Origin: Bacteroidota bacterium
Lineage (GTDB): Bacteria > Bacteroidota > Bacteroidia > Flavobacteriales > Flavobacteriaceae
Direction: 5' to 3'
Length of the DNA stretch: 42,365 nt
NCBI GenBank assembly: GCA_947466955.1
Contig: CANIFM010000004.1
Coordinates: 1-42,365 of the forward strand
Of the stretch, positions 8,420-18,084 are shown one piece after another. The position numbers and the translations under genes are program-made. Below the pieces are notes generated by a model that was not told the DNA's origin, did not search any database, and saw nothing but the letters and a program-made list of their open reading frames with translations. Position 1 is the stretch's first letter, and each line of letters starts with the position of its first letter.

Positions 8420-9815
8420 AATCAGCAAAGATTTAATTCAACAAATAGTACAACTCATTCAATCCAAAAATAACCAGCAACTGGAAATATTATTGAATGA
8501 TATGCACCATGCTGATTTTGCTGAAATTCTTGATGAAGTTGGAATTGATGAAGCAACCTATATCTTTCAGGTTTTAGACAGTGAAAAAACCGCCGAAATC
8601 CTTCTAGAACTTGATGATGATTTACGGGAAAAAATATTAGGTCGTCTATCTTCCAAAGAAATTGCTGAGGAATTAGATGAATTAGAGACCAATGATGCTG
8701 CCGATATTATTGGGGAACTTTCCAAAGATAGAAAAGCGGAAGTAATCTCTGAGCTTCAGGATATTGAACACGCTAAAAGCATTGTCGATTTACTTCGGTA
8801 TCATGAAGATACTGCGGGTGGAATTATGCACAAAGAGTTGGTGAAAGTCAATGAAAATTGGAATGTTCTAACTTGTGTAAAGGAAATGCGAATTCAAGCC
8901 GAGAACATTTCCAGAGTACATTCTATTTATGTGGTTGATGATGAAAACAAACTTAAAGGACGTTTGTCTTTAAAAGATTTGCTAACAGCTTCAACAAAAA
9001 CACCCATTAAAGAGTTCTATATTAGCAAATTACATTTTGTAGATGTAGAAACCCCAGAAGAAGAAGTTGCCCGAATAATGGACAAATATGACTTGGAAGC
9101 CATTCCTGTTGTAGATGAATTAGGGCGATTAGTAGGGCGTATTACCATTGACGATATTATTGATGTTATAAAAGAAGAAATAGAAAAACGAGATACCGAA
9201 GACATTCAAAAGTTTGGGGGTTTGGAGGCACTTGATTTGCCTTATGTGCAAACACGACTTTTTGAAATGGTAAAAAAACGAGCAACTTGGCTTGTTGTTT
9301 TATTTCTTGGGGAATTATTTACAGCTTCAGCAATGGGCTTTTTTGAAGGAGAAATCAACAAAGCAATTGTTCTCACCATGTTCATTCCATTAATTATTTC
9401 CAGCGGTGGAAATTCAGGTTCGCAAGCCGCAACGCTTATAATCCGTGCCATGGCGTTAAAAGAATTAGACTTAAAAGATTGGTGGTACGTAATGAAAAAA
9501 GAAATCGCTTCCGGATTTTTATTAGGCTCAATCCTTGGAATTGTTGGCTTTATTAGAATCTTAATATGGCAGAATTTAGGAATTCATGATTACGGAATAT
9601 ATTGGCTTTTTATTGCAATGACAGTTGCTGTTTCTTTAGTTTTTATAGTTTTATGGGGAACACTTTCGGGTTCAATGATTCCATTTTTATTGAAAAAACT
9701 TAAATTAGATCCCGCAACATCATCGGCGCCTTTTGTGGCAACTTTGGTCGATGTAACAGGATTAATTATTTACTTTTCAATAGCGATGCTATTCTTGAAT
9801 GGAAAATTATTATAG
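8409..9815 (+). CDS. mgtE: Magnesium transporter MgtE
   Basis: 468 residues. Order of domains: N-terminal superhelical MgtE_N domain (to about residue 130, with repeated [11 protein letters not shown] and [15 protein letters not shown] units), two CBS domains (about 135-255), a linking helix, and five transmembrane helices (about 285-468). The pore signature is present in [21 protein letters not shown]. MgtE is a homodimeric Mg2+ channel gated by Mg2+ bound between the N and CBS domains. The start overlaps rsmA by 11 bases; the rsmA-mgtE pairing is translationally coupled here. Confidence 0.95.
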   Translation: MQFKISKDLIQQIVQLIQSKNNQQLEILLNDMHHADFAEILDEVGIDEATYIFQVLDSEKTAEILLELDDDLREKILGRLSSKEIAEELDELETNDAADIIGELSKDRKAEVISELQDIEHAKSIVDLLRYHEDTAGGIMHKELVKVNENWNVLTCVKEMRIQAENISRVHSIYVVDDENKLKGRLSLKDLLTASTKTPIKEFYISKLHFVDVETPEEEVARIMDKYDLEAIPVVDELGRLVGRITIDDIIDVIKEEIEKRDTEDIQKFGGLEALDLPYVQTRLFEMVKKRATWLVVLFLGELFTASAMGFFEGEINKAIVLTMFIPLIISSGGNSGSQAATLIIRAMALKELDLKDWWYVMKKEIASGFLLGSILGIVGFIRILIWQNLGIHDYGIYWLFIAMTVAVSLVFIVLWGTLSGSMIPFLLKKLKLDPATSSAPFVATLVDVTGLIIYFSIAMLFLNGKLL

Positions 9816-9955
9816 CCTTCAATAGATTAAAAGAACTAGATATCAAGGTTCCAAATGATTTCAGGTTTTCTCCCCAACTACTTGGTTTAAATCCCATATT
9901 ATTTAAATTCTAAAAATATTATTTTCAGAATAGTGAAATATTCTAGAATCCAAAC

Positions 9956-10411
9956 TTATACGAACTTCATGATTGACATAATCATACCAGTATGCACAGC
10001 TTCGTGGTAGTAATTAAAACACAAAGCGTCGTCAATGTTTCTCATTGTGAAACCTGATAATGAGGTAAATTCTTGAAAATTTTGGAATATTCCGTCATTA
10101 TAATCATTTTCTGTTTTGATTATTGTTTCAAATAAATGCGACTGAATTTCATCAATTTCAACTTGCATGACATCTTGTGATGGCTTGGTTCCTCGCATAT
10201 ATTTAGTTGTCATTTCATTAGAAATTAACATTGGCAAACCCGACAATTTGTAGGTTAACATTTGTTGTACCACAATAATATGCGCAATGTTCCAAATAAT
10301 ATTGTTGTTGAATCCCTCAGGAATTTTGTTGAGTTTATCTAAAGGAATTGTATCAAGGAAATGAGAAAGCGCTTTTCGGCTAGTTTTGGTAATTGCAAAT
10401 GTTTGGTGCAT
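9956..10411 (-). CDS. DinB-family protein
   Basis: 151 residues from ATG 10411, which gives the N-terminus MHQTFAITKTSRKALSHFLD; longer in-frame starts at 10438 and 10450 exist but add a segment of no family character. The fold is the four-helix bundle of DinB/YfiT-like enzymes. The three potential metal-binding histidines are in place: H44 (WNIAHII) and H136/H140 (YHEAVHTG). Members are metal-dependent thiol transferases or of unknown function; the substrate is not known. Divergent from the ArsC-like gene, the two starts 77 bases apart. Confidence 0.8.
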   Translation of the reverse strand: MHQTFAITKTSRKALSHFLDTIPLDKLNKIPEGFNNNIIWNIAHIIVVQQMLTYKLSGLPMLISNEMTTKYMRGTKPSQDVMQVEIDEIQSHLFETIIKTENDYNDGIFQNFQEFTSLSGFTMRNIDDALCFNYYHEAVHTGMIMSIMKFV

Positions 10412-10488
10412 CTTTAAATTTTCTATAAAAATAGTCATTTTCAGTGTCAAATGAATTTCCTTTGCAAAAATATTAAATGCTATTCATA

Positions 10489-10845
10489 ATGAACAAAATA
10501 TATTACCTGGCTTCGTGTGATACGTGTCGCAAAATTATAAAATCATTACCAAAAGGAAATGATTTGGTTTTTCGAGATATCAAGCAAAATCCAATTACGG
10601 AAGAAGAATTGAACGAAATGCACCAACTTTCAGGAAGTTACGAAGCACTATTCAGCAAAAAAGCAGTTTTATATAAATCGATGGATTTAAAAAACAAAGC
10701 ACTAGCGGGAGCCGATTATAAAAAATTAATATTAGAACATTATACGTTTTTAAGTCGCCCCGTTTTTGTGATAAATGGTGGCGTTTATATTGGCAACAGC
10801 CAGCAAAATATGCTTCAAGTAATGAAAGTTTTGAATAATGTCTAA
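10489..10845 (+). CDS. ArsC/Spx-family thioredoxin-fold protein
   Basis: 118 residues from ATG 10489 (an in-frame ATG at 10477 adds only MLFI). The N-terminus MNKIYYLASCDTCRKIIKSL carries C10-x-x-C13 of the ArsC/YffB group, followed by VFRDIKQNPITEEEL and LSRPVFVINGGVYIG near the C-terminus, which is the cis-Pro region. Members of this family include glutaredoxin-dependent arsenate reductases, but many, including the YffB type, have unclear substrates. No other arsenic genes are near, so arsenate reduction is not supported by context. Its stop overlaps the next gene by 8 bases. Confidence 0.82.
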   Translation: MNKIYYLASCDTCRKIIKSLPKGNDLVFRDIKQNPITEEELNEMHQLSGSYEALFSKKAVLYKSMDLKNKALAGADYKKLILEHYTFLSRPVFVINGGVYIGNSQQNMLQVMKVLNNV

Positions 10846-11755
10846 AAGAAATATTGCCTTAATTGGCGCAACGATTGTTTCCATAATTTACGGTGTAACT
10901 TTCACGATTGCAAAAGACGTAATGCCTAAATACATTGATGCTTACGGCTTTATTTTGTTGCGTGTGGGCGGTTCTGTACTTTTGTTTTGGGCAGTTTGGC
11001 TTGTAATGCGATTATTAAAAATCGGAACTATTGAAAAAATTGCAACCAATGATTTTCCTCGTATTATTGCGTGTGCTTTTTTTGGTGTTGCCTTAAATAT
11101 GCTTTCGTTTTTCAAAGGCTTGAGCTTGACTTCGCCCATTTCTGCGGCCGTGATTATGGTTTGTACGCCGTTAATAGTTTTGGTTTTATCGGCTATAATT
11201 ATCAAGGAGAAAATGCGAAAGAGAAAAGTTTTCGGAATCTTTTTAGGATTATTTGGCACCTCATTTTTGATACTTTACGGGAAATCAGTTGGCGATACTT
11301 CATCGGCAAGTTTGGGGAATTTTTTGGTTTTAATCAATGCTATTTCTTATGGCTTTTACCTTGTAATTGTAAAGAAATTAATGGATAAATACAATGCTTT
11401 TACTTTTGTAAAATGGATTTATTTATTTGGATTTATAATGGTTTTGCCTTTTGGCTGGAGCCAATTTCAATGCGTTGATTGGGCGATTGTTCCAATGGAT
11501 ATTTTATGGAAAATAGGCTTTGTTGTCGTGTTTTCAACCTTTTTTACCTATTTGTTGAACCTGCTTTCTATGCGAGAATTGAATCCTACTTTGGTAGCAG
11601 TTTTCGTTTATTTACAACCTTTATTCGCTACAATTTTCGCCATCAGTTTAGGCAAAGACGAATTGAATTGGGTGAAAATCGGTGCTGCAATTTTGATATT
11701 TTCAGGAGTTTATTTGGTAACCGCTAAGAAAAAGGAACAAACACAGAAAAATTGA
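10838..11755 (+). CDS. EamA/DMT-superfamily transporter
   Basis: 305 residues with about ten predicted transmembrane helices arranged as two EamA repeats (roughly 5-145 and 155-297), each ending in the usual pattern (for example TFLGxF-type and ILIFSGVYLVTA). Drug/metabolite transporters export amino acids, nucleosides or other small metabolites across the inner membrane; the substrate is not predictable. It starts inside the last codons of the ArsC-like gene, so the two are probably translated from one message. A Lys-rich cytoplasmic tail (KKKEQTQKN) ends the protein. Confidence 0.87.
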   Translation: MSKRNIALIGATIVSIIYGVTFTIAKDVMPKYIDAYGFILLRVGGSVLLFWAVWLVMRLLKIGTIEKIATNDFPRIIACAFFGVALNMLSFFKGLSLTSPISAAVIMVCTPLIVLVLSAIIIKEKMRKRKVFGIFLGLFGTSFLILYGKSVGDTSSASLGNFLVLINAISYGFYLVIVKKLMDKYNAFTFVKWIYLFGFIMVLPFGWSQFQCVDWAIVPMDILWKIGFVVVFSTFFTYLLNLLSMRELNPTLVAVFVYLQPLFATIFAISLGKDELNWVKIGAAILIFSGVYLVTAKKKEQTQKN

Positions 11756-11780
11756 AAACGACCACTGAAAAGTTTTTCAT

Positions 11781-11788
11781 TATCTTTG
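11781..11788 (+). promoter_or_regulatory. Putative -7 element of the YicC-family gene
   Basis: TATCTTTG, a perfect TAnnTTTG match 20 bases before the start codon. No clear -33 element at the expected spacing. Confidence 0.45.
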
Positions 11789-11807
11789 AATACATTTTAA
11801 ATAAATT

Positions 11808-12668
11808 ATGATACAATCGATGACGGGTTTTGGGAAAGCAACGTTGCAATTACCAACAAAAAAAATAACAGTTGAAGCCAAATCTTTAAACAGTAAAGGA
11901 TTAGATTTAAGCGTAAGAATGCCTTCACTTTACCGTGAAATGGAATTGGGTTTGCGCAATGAAATTGCTTTGGCATTAGAACGTGGAAAGATTGATTTCT
12001 CAATTTTTATTGAAAGTACTGCCGAACAAACTTCAACAAAAGTAAATGTGCCAATCGTAAAGGCTTATATAGCGCAACTTCGGGATGTTTATGCAAATGC
12101 AGATGAAACCGAATTAATGAAAATGGCGGTTCGGATGCCAGACGCTTTGAAAGTAGAACGTGACGAAATTGATGAAAATGATTGGGTTCAAATTCAAACT
12201 GTTATCAAAGAAGCACTTGCTAATATTTTGAATTTCCGTCAAGCGGAAGGGTTGTCGTTAGAAAAAGAATTTCAGTTGCGAATTGGAAATATTCGTCAAT
12301 ATATGAACGATGCTTTGGCGCTCGATCCAGAACGTGTTCAGGCAATAAAAGACCGTTTGCAAACTGCCATTTTCGAATTGAAAGTCAATGTTGATGAAAA
12401 CCGTTTTGAGCAAGAATTGATTTATTACCTTGAAAAATTAGATATTACCGAAGAAAAAGTTCGTTTGACAAATCACCTGGATTATTTCTTAGAAACGATA
12501 AAAGGAACAGAAGCCAACGGTAGAAAATTAGGTTTCATCACACAAGAAATGGGTCGAGAAATTAATACAATGGGTTCCAAATCAAACCACGCACAAATGC
12601 AAAAATTAGTCGTGATGATGAAGGATGAATTGGAGAAAATTAAAGAACAGGTTTTAAATGTTCTTTAA
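11808..12668 (+). CDS. YicC/YloC-family endoribonuclease
   Basis: 286 residues, full length. The N-terminal YicC_N domain starts MIQSMTGFGKATLQLP and continues with the conserved EAKSLNSKGLDLSVRMP. The C-terminal domain (DUF1732) holds RLTNHLDYFLETI, GRKLGFITQEMGREINTMGSKS and ends VMMKDELEKIKEQVLNVL. YicC homologues in E. coli and B. subtilis have been linked to RNA cleavage and small RNA turnover. It precedes gmk, a pairing seen widely (YicC beside guanylate kinase). The stop codon is followed within two bases by an interspersed repeat. Confidence 0.93.
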   Translation: MIQSMTGFGKATLQLPTKKITVEAKSLNSKGLDLSVRMPSLYREMELGLRNEIALALERGKIDFSIFIESTAEQTSTKVNVPIVKAYIAQLRDVYANADETELMKMAVRMPDALKVERDEIDENDWVQIQTVIKEALANILNFRQAEGLSLEKEFQLRIGNIRQYMNDALALDPERVQAIKDRLQTAIFELKVNVDENRFEQELIYYLEKLDITEEKVRLTNHLDYFLETIKGTEANGRKLGFITQEMGREINTMGSKSNHAQMQKLVVMMKDELEKIKEQVLNVL

Positions 12669-12669
12669 A

Positions 12670-12692
12670 GCCCCCTAACCCCCAAAGGGGGA
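12670..12692 (+). repeat. Interspersed G/C-run repeat (copy 2)
   Basis: Contains CCCCCTAACCCCCAAAGGGG and a following G. The inner part, CCCCC-AAA-GGGGG at 12679-12691, is a perfect hairpin. A degenerate copy ends the TPR gene at 6542-6563. Confidence 0.75.
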
Positions 12693-12756
12693 ATAAATCA
12701 GGGAGGTTTCAATATAAAATAGAGGGTGCGAATGCGTTTCTCGTAATGATTTTAAA

Positions 12757-13341
12757 ATGAAAAAAGGAAAATTAATAGTTTTTTCGGCACCTTCGGGTTC
12801 AGGAAAAACAACCATAGTTAGACATTTATTAGGAAAAGAAGATTTGAATTTAGAATTTTCTATTTCGGCTGCTTCCCGCGAACCTCGTGGCGAAGAAGTG
12901 AATGGAAAAGATTATTATTTTATTTCTACAGAAGAGTTCAAAAAACACATCAAAGGGGAAGATTTTTTAGAATGGGAAGAAGTATATCGGGATAATTTTT
13001 ACGGTACTTTGAAAAGTGAAATCGAACGCATTTGGGCTTTAGGGAAAAATGTGATTTTTGATATTGATGTGGCTGGGGGTTTGCGAATTAAACATAAATT
13101 TCCTGAGCAAACATTGGCAGTTTTTGTAAAACCACCAAGCATCGACGAGCTTAAAATCCGGTTAAAAAAACGTTCAACTGAAAGTGATGACAAAATCAAT
13201 ATGAGAATTGCAAAAGCCTCAGTAGAATTGGCGACAGCCCCACAATTTGATACAATCATTAAAAATTACGATTTGGATATCGCAAAAGAAGAGGCGTATC
13301 AATTGGTAAAAGCATTTGTAAACACAGATTCCACAAATTAA
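12757..13341 (+). CDS. gmk: Guanylate kinase
   Basis: 194 residues. It converts GMP and ATP to GDP and ADP. The P-loop SAPSGSGKTT (residues 10-19) is intact, followed by the GMP-binding region SAASREPRGEEVNGKDYYFI and the lid arginines in RLKKRSTESDDKINMRI. The start ATG 12757 places the P-loop at the usual distance. It follows the YicC-family gene by 88 bases that are filled with repeat sequence, and precedes nadD. The last seven residues, VNTDSTN, and the stop are encoded by an interspersed CACAGATT-type repeat, so the extreme C-terminus is not family sequence. Confidence 0.96.
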   Translation: MKKGKLIVFSAPSGSGKTTIVRHLLGKEDLNLEFSISAASREPRGEEVNGKDYYFISTEEFKKHIKGEDFLEWEEVYRDNFYGTLKSEIERIWALGKNVIFDIDVAGGLRIKHKFPEQTLAVFVKPPSIDELKIRLKKRSTESDDKINMRIAKASVELATAPQFDTIIKNYDLDIAKEEAYQLVKAFVNTDSTN

Positions 13342-13379
13342 CACAGATTTAATTTATGAAAATTTGTGAAATTTGTGTT
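13321..13379 (+). repeat. CACAGATT-type inverted repeat overlapping the gmk 3' end
   Basis: Left arm AACACAGATTCCACAAATT (13321-13339) and right arm AATTTGTGAAATTTGTGTT (13361-13379) are inverted copies with 2 mismatches in 19. The same family occurs at 31734-31793. The left arm codes for the end of Gmk. Confidence 0.75.
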
Positions 13380-13398
13380 ACATTAATAAAGAGAATTT

Positions 13399-14010
13399 AT
13401 GAAAATCGGACTTTATTTTGGAACGTTTAATCCCATTCACATTGGGCATTTGATTATTGCCAATCACGTGGCAGAATATTCTGATGTGAAGCAAGTTTGG
13501 ATGGTCGTAACGCCTCACAATCCACTAAAAAAGAAAGATACTTTACTCAAAGATTCTATTCGGTTGGAATTGGTTCATTTGGCTACAGAAGACTACCCAA
13601 AAATTAAACCTTCGGATATAGAATTTAAATTGCCGCAACCCAATTATACGGTAAATACCTTGGCTTATTTACAAGAAAAATACCCTGAGAATCAGTTTTC
13701 ATTAATTATGGGCGAAGACAATTTAAAGTCTTTTCACAAATGGAAAAACTACGAAGTGATTCTCCAAAATCACGATATTTTTGTCTATCCACGACTTGAT
13801 GAGAAAGACCGCACGAGTAAAATAACTCCTTCAAAAGTCAACTATTTAACTATCAAAAATCATCCTAAAGTTCATTATATAAATGCGCCAATTGTAGAAA
13901 TTTCGGCTACATTTATTCGGGAATCGATAAAAAACAAAAAGAATGTTCAGCCACTTTTACCTTATAAAGTGTGGGAATATATCGATCATAATAATTTGTA
14001 TAAAAAGTAA
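13399..14010 (+). CDS. nadD: Nicotinate-nucleotide adenylyltransferase
   Basis: 203 residues. It adenylylates nicotinate mononucleotide to deamido-NAD in NAD synthesis. The nucleotidyltransferase motifs are visible: GTFNPIHIGH at residues 8-17 (H14 and H17 of the HxGH signature) and ISATFIRESIKNKK near the C-terminus (ISSTxIR motif). LIMGEDNLKSFHKWKNYE is the conserved NadD substrate-binding stretch. It follows gmk by 57 bases of repeat sequence and converges with the large minus-strand surface protein gene. Confidence 0.95.
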   Translation: MKIGLYFGTFNPIHIGHLIIANHVAEYSDVKQVWMVVTPHNPLKKKDTLLKDSIRLELVHLATEDYPKIKPSDIEFKLPQPNYTVNTLAYLQEKYPENQFSLIMGEDNLKSFHKWKNYEVILQNHDIFVYPRLDEKDRTSKITPSKVNYLTIKNHPKVHYINAPIVEISATFIRESIKNKKNVQPLLPYKVWEYIDHNNLYKK

Positions 14011-14025
14011 TAAATCCAACATTAT

Positions 14026-17000
14026 TTATCGTTTCAAACAAAAATGGGCTTTAAATTCTTGATCGGCACCATTGAATTTATAAAAAACTTGAAACCAATA
14101 ATCCGTTGATGGAAGTGGAATTCCATTAAAGGTTCCATCCCAACCTTGACTTGTTGTGCTGAGTTGTTTCAAGAATTTACCGTAACGGTCATAAATATAT
14201 AGTTTTGCATCGGGCTGAAAGTCCAAATCAAAAATGTTCCAAGTATCGTGATAACCATCTTCATTTGGGGTGAAATAATTAGGATATTTTATTACATGTG
14301 CAAGTAGTGAAATTGCTCCACAATCGCCCTTGGTATCATTGATTATTATGCTGTGGGTTCCAGAGGCTACGTCATAAAACACATTATCAGTTTGAAATGC
14401 ACCATTATCAATTTGATATTCATAGGTTCCAAAACCATTTGTTACATTTACAATGATGTCAATAACTGATTGAAAAGCGGCAGAAACAGTTACCGTTGCT
14501 ACAGCTGGGCTTGATTTTTCAACAACAACTCTAGTTGCATTATAACCACAATCATTACCAATATTTGGAGTGATTTTGATAGGTATTACAGTATATGTAC
14601 CTTCTTCAGTTGCAGTATAATTCGTTCCAACACCCATTAACACGCCATTTAAATACCATTCAACTCTATATACTGATGGATTTAAACCCGAAACCAATTG
14701 ATATGATTGAAGTAATGCCCCAGTCTCACTATCTACACAAATTATTCCGCCATTAATTACTAATTCATTTAAAGGGTAAACGGTGATATTAAAATCATCT
14801 TCAGCGACACAATTTCCACTTCTATCTCCAAAAGCAACAATATAAATCAATTGATTTGAAGTAATGCTATCTCCATTAGAATACTGTGTGCCAGTTCCAT
14901 TAGGACCACTGAAATAAGTCCCCACAGACAACGTAGGCAATAGATACTTTTCGCAGGCCACAACATCAGAATGGCTAATTAATACTGGAGTATGAGTAAT
15001 ATTAACAGTAAAAAAAGCTTCATCAGAACATGTTATTCTTGTTCCTAATATTTCATATACATATACCGTTTGAGTGTTTGTAATAACGGTTCCAACGGGA
15101 AGTGGTCCAACTCCATTGGTTTGAGAATAGTAATTCCCAACATTTAATGTTGGTAAGACATAACTATCACAAGCATTTACGTTAGCAAAAGTTCCCACCT
15201 CAACCCCTCTAAATGCTAAATTAAAATATGTTTCACTATGGCAAGTTGTAAAATCGCTCCATTCGTTATAAATGTAAATCCTTTGATCTGTAGAAATCGC
15301 CGTACCTACAGGAATAATAGTTCCTGTTCCATGAGGTCCATTCGTAGCTGTATAATAAGTTCCATTTCTTAACGGTAGTAAAACATAATCTGTACAAGTT
15401 AGGATGTCGGTAAAGCTATCAACAAGTGGTAGCGGACGAATTTCGACTCTAAATGAGCTTTGATTTGTACATCCATTTATACCAGTTGAAAACACATAAA
15501 TTGTTTTTGTAGTTGTAATGATATCTCCAGCATTTAATTGCGTTCCACCACCATTAGTAGCTGTAAAATAATTTCCATTTGTTAATGCTGGTAAAGTATA
15601 ATTTTGACACTCTAATTTATTAGTTGGCGAGTCAACCAAGGGCAATGGTTTTATAGTTATATCATAATTCAAATTAATTGTACAATTTGGAAAGGTAGTT
15701 GTAACTGCATAATAATAAACTATTTGCGAAGTTGTAATTATGGTGCCTGATGGAATATTATTTCCTCCTCCAGAAGGTTGGTCTCGATAGGTTCCAAATG
15801 GAATGGCAGGTAAAGTATATGATCCGCATCGAATGATAGGAATGTAAAGAGATGTTTTTACAATATTTACCCTAAATGAACTTTGGTTTGGACAGCGACC
15901 ATCATAAGCATATATATATATCGTTTGACTAGTAGTAATTGAAGCCCCAGCAAATAAAGGCGCTCCCGTTCCGCCAGTTCCAGTAAAATAATTTCCATTA
16001 CTTAATATTGGAAGAACATAAGAATCACAAGTTAAAACATTCTGAAGTGTGTCAACTAAAGGTAGTGGGAAAACTGTTATGTCAAATGAGGTATCTCTAC
16101 AAACAGAGCCATCAATTATTGCATAATAATATATGGTTTGAGAGGTAGTCAAAAATGTTCCCGGTGTAAGCATACTTCCTGTTCCCGATGGACCTGTATA
16201 AAAATGACCCGCAGGTGGGGTTGGAATTTTATATTTTCCACAAGCTGTTAAAGGAAAAGTAATTTGATCAATTAAAGTTACAACAAAAGAACTTTGATTA
16301 GAACAGCCATTTGCATCAGGACCATTAAAAATGTAATAAGTGCCCAAAACAGTAATAATATCTCCAGCGTGAAGCATCGTTCCTGACCCATTTGAGCCTG
16401 TAAAGTAATTACCATTAGTTATTACAGGTAAAGTATAACTATGGCACTTCGTAACGCTCGGTAATGTATCTACTAAAGGTTTTGGAAACACGGTAATGTT
16501 AAAATTTACAACATCAAAACATCTATTGTTTAACACATCACTCATTCTAACCCAAACTGTTACTGGTGATTGAGAAAGCGCAATTTGAAATGAGCTAGGA
16601 TTTAAAATTGGATTTGTATTAGCTAAAGCATCTGCTTGGTTGTTAAAATAAGATAGTGTGAAATTTGCAGCTGGTTGTCCATTTAGAATAATTGGATTTT
16701 GAAGCGTCAAATTATACGTTAAGTTCCCTGTAGAAACATTACATAAGCTAACATTTGAAGGAACAGCAGCAATTACCGGTGGGTTTACAATTAAATGAAA
16801 TGAAATTACGTTGTCACAAATACTTCCGCCATTTGAAAGATGCTTTACTTTAATGTAAATCGTTGTACCACTTATACCTGAATATGATGATAATTGAGAA
16901 AGCGGAATCTGTGGACTATTTGCATTAGCATCTGCTAAACTAGCAAAATAAAGCAGCGAATAATCAGTAGGATTAAGTCCCAAGCTTATCAAATTATTTT

Positions 17001-18084
17001 GGGTTAAATTAAATTGGTAGGTAGTTTGACCCGAGTTGCAAACAGTAATATCGTTTACAGAGTTTGTAACTAAATTTGAAATAATAATTTCATCGGTAAT
17101 TCTGCAACCAGAGCCCGCAAGCGTTCCTATAACTCCATAGGTGCCTGGTTGAGTAACGACTAAAGTTGTTCCAATTTGCCCAACAATTGGAGCCCCATTT
17201 AATGTCCAAGTTGTTTGAAATGGTGGCAAAATACCACTGTTCAAAATTATATTTTCTCCCTGACAAATCATTTTATCTGGACCTAAATCCGTAGTGGTTG
17301 TAAAACTCCCACCTTTAATAAATACTGCGGAATCAAAATTACTATCCAAATAATCGCCAATTGCTAATTTTATTCGATAGGTTCTATTTGGAATTACAGG
17401 AGATGAAGCCTTTAGAAGTACAGTTTCGCCCCGCATATTTATAGGTGCTGTGGTTGGATTAGCAACATTATATCTTCCAAATAAATTAGGATTATTAGAC
17501 AGGCAAGCTGAATTGTTAGCGTCATCACGAATATTTTTCACGGTAACAGGAGTGGAAGTACCCGGAATAACTGCCAAATTAGTTTTGACATTAGTAGTTA
17601 AATCCGTTAATAAAAAAGCAAAAACATCACTAAAACCACATTGATATTGACCATATTCATTGGATGCAAAAAGAAAATCAAAACTAAAATTATTTGATAT
17701 TGGCGTAAAGTCAAATTGGATAAAACCAACATCCGTTATTGCAGCAGTTTGACCATTATTATTACTAATAGTTTGTAAATCTGTGTCGCCTGAAGTGTTA
17801 ATTATAGTGCTTTCGTTGCTCCCTGTATATGGCCCTTGAGTGAATTTAGCAATCCCATTCCGAATTAAAACTCCATTTGCAAAAGGAAAATTTGGATTTG
17901 TGTTTGTAAATTTGCCAATACCTTTATGAGATGAAAAAACAAAGTTGGTTTCATTAGAACAAGAATTCCCCATTAATACGGTATGAACTAATTGCGGAAT
18001 AGTCATAGAAGTAGTGTCTATAACAATTCCTTGCGAAAATGAAATCGAGGTGACAAAAAGCAGAAAAAAGAGGGACTTTTTCAT
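14026..18084 (-). CDS. Large T9SS type B surface protein with choice-of-anchor L domain and eight tandem repeats
   Basis: 1352 residues. Order: signal peptide (MKKSLFFLLFVTSISFSQ); a choice-of-anchor L-type domain (about 30-260) with NFPFANGVLIRNGIAKF and SFDFLFASNEYGQYQCGF; a PKD/Ig-like stretch (about 268-340); two longer beta modules to about 535; eight repeats of about 70 residues (about 535-1100), each opening with a Cys-x-x-Y-x-(L/I)-P motif and carrying a GNYF/GTYF turn; a linker; and a gliding-motility-associated C-terminal domain from about 1268 (YFTPNEDGYHDTWNIF) ending in KAHFCLKR. The last domain is the type B T9SS signal. Such proteins are large secreted or surface adhesins. Each repeat carries a second Cys, so disulfides are possible. 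Single gene, no partner adjacent. Confidence 0.92.
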   Translation of the reverse strand: MKKSLFFLLFVTSISFSQGIVIDTTSMTIPQLVHTVLMGNSCSNETNFVFSSHKGIGKFTNTNPNFPFANGVLIRNGIAKFTQGPYTGSNESTIINTSGDTDLQTISNNNGQTAAITDVGFIQFDFTPISNNFSFDFLFASNEYGQYQCGFSDVFAFLLTDLTTNVKTNLAVIPGTSTPVTVKNIRDDANNSACLSNNPNLFGRYNVANPTTAPINMRGETVLLKASSPVIPNRTYRIKLAIGDYLDSNFDSAVFIKGGSFTTTTDLGPDKMICQGENIILNSGILPPFQTTWTLNGAPIVGQIGTTLVVTQPGTYGVIGTLAGSGCRITDEIIISNLVTNSVNDITVCNSGQTTYQFNLTQNNLISLGLNPTDYSLLYFASLADANANSPQIPLSQLSSYSGISGTTIYIKVKHLSNGGSICDNVISFHLIVNPPVIAAVPSNVSLCNVSTGNLTYNLTLQNPIILNGQPAANFTLSYFNNQADALANTNPILNPSSFQIALSQSPVTVWVRMSDVLNNRCFDVVNFNITVFPKPLVDTLPSVTKCHSYTLPVITNGNYFTGSNGSGTMLHAGDIITVLGTYYIFNGPDANGCSNQSSFVVTLIDQITFPLTACGKYKIPTPPAGHFYTGPSGTGSMLTPGTFLTTSQTIYYYAIIDGSVCRDTSFDITVFPLPLVDTLQNVLTCDSYVLPILSNGNYFTGTGGTGAPLFAGASITTSQTIYIYAYDGRCPNQSSFRVNIVKTSLYIPIIRCGSYTLPAIPFGTYRDQPSGGGNNIPSGTIITTSQIVYYYAVTTTFPNCTINLNYDITIKPLPLVDSPTNKLECQNYTLPALTNGNYFTATNGGGTQLNAGDIITTTKTIYVFSTGINGCTNQSSFRVEIRPLPLVDSFTDILTCTDYVLLPLRNGTYYTATNGPHGTGTIIPVGTAISTDQRIYIYNEWSDFTTCHSETYFNLAFRGVEVGTFANVNACDSYVLPTLNVGNYYSQTNGVGPLPVGTVITNTQTVYVYEILGTRITCSDEAFFTVNITHTPVLISHSDVVACEKYLLPTLSVGTYFSGPNGTGTQYSNGDSITSNQLIYIVAFGDRSGNCVAEDDFNITVYPLNELVINGGIICVDSETGALLQSYQLVSGLNPSVYRVEWYLNGVLMGVGTNYTATEEGTYTVIPIKITPNIGNDCGYNATRVVVEKSSPAVATVTVSAAFQSVIDIIVNVTNGFGTYEYQIDNGAFQTDNVFYDVASGTHSIIINDTKGDCGAISLLAHVIKYPNYFTPNEDGYHDTWNIFDLDFQPDAKLYIYDRYGKFLKQLSTTSQGWDGTFNGIPLPSTDYWFQVFYKFNGADQEFKAHFCLKR

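Noticed and set aside
10477-10488. Upstream start for the ArsC-like gene
   Set aside because: It adds only four hydrophobic residues ahead of a proper family N-terminus; 10489 fits better.
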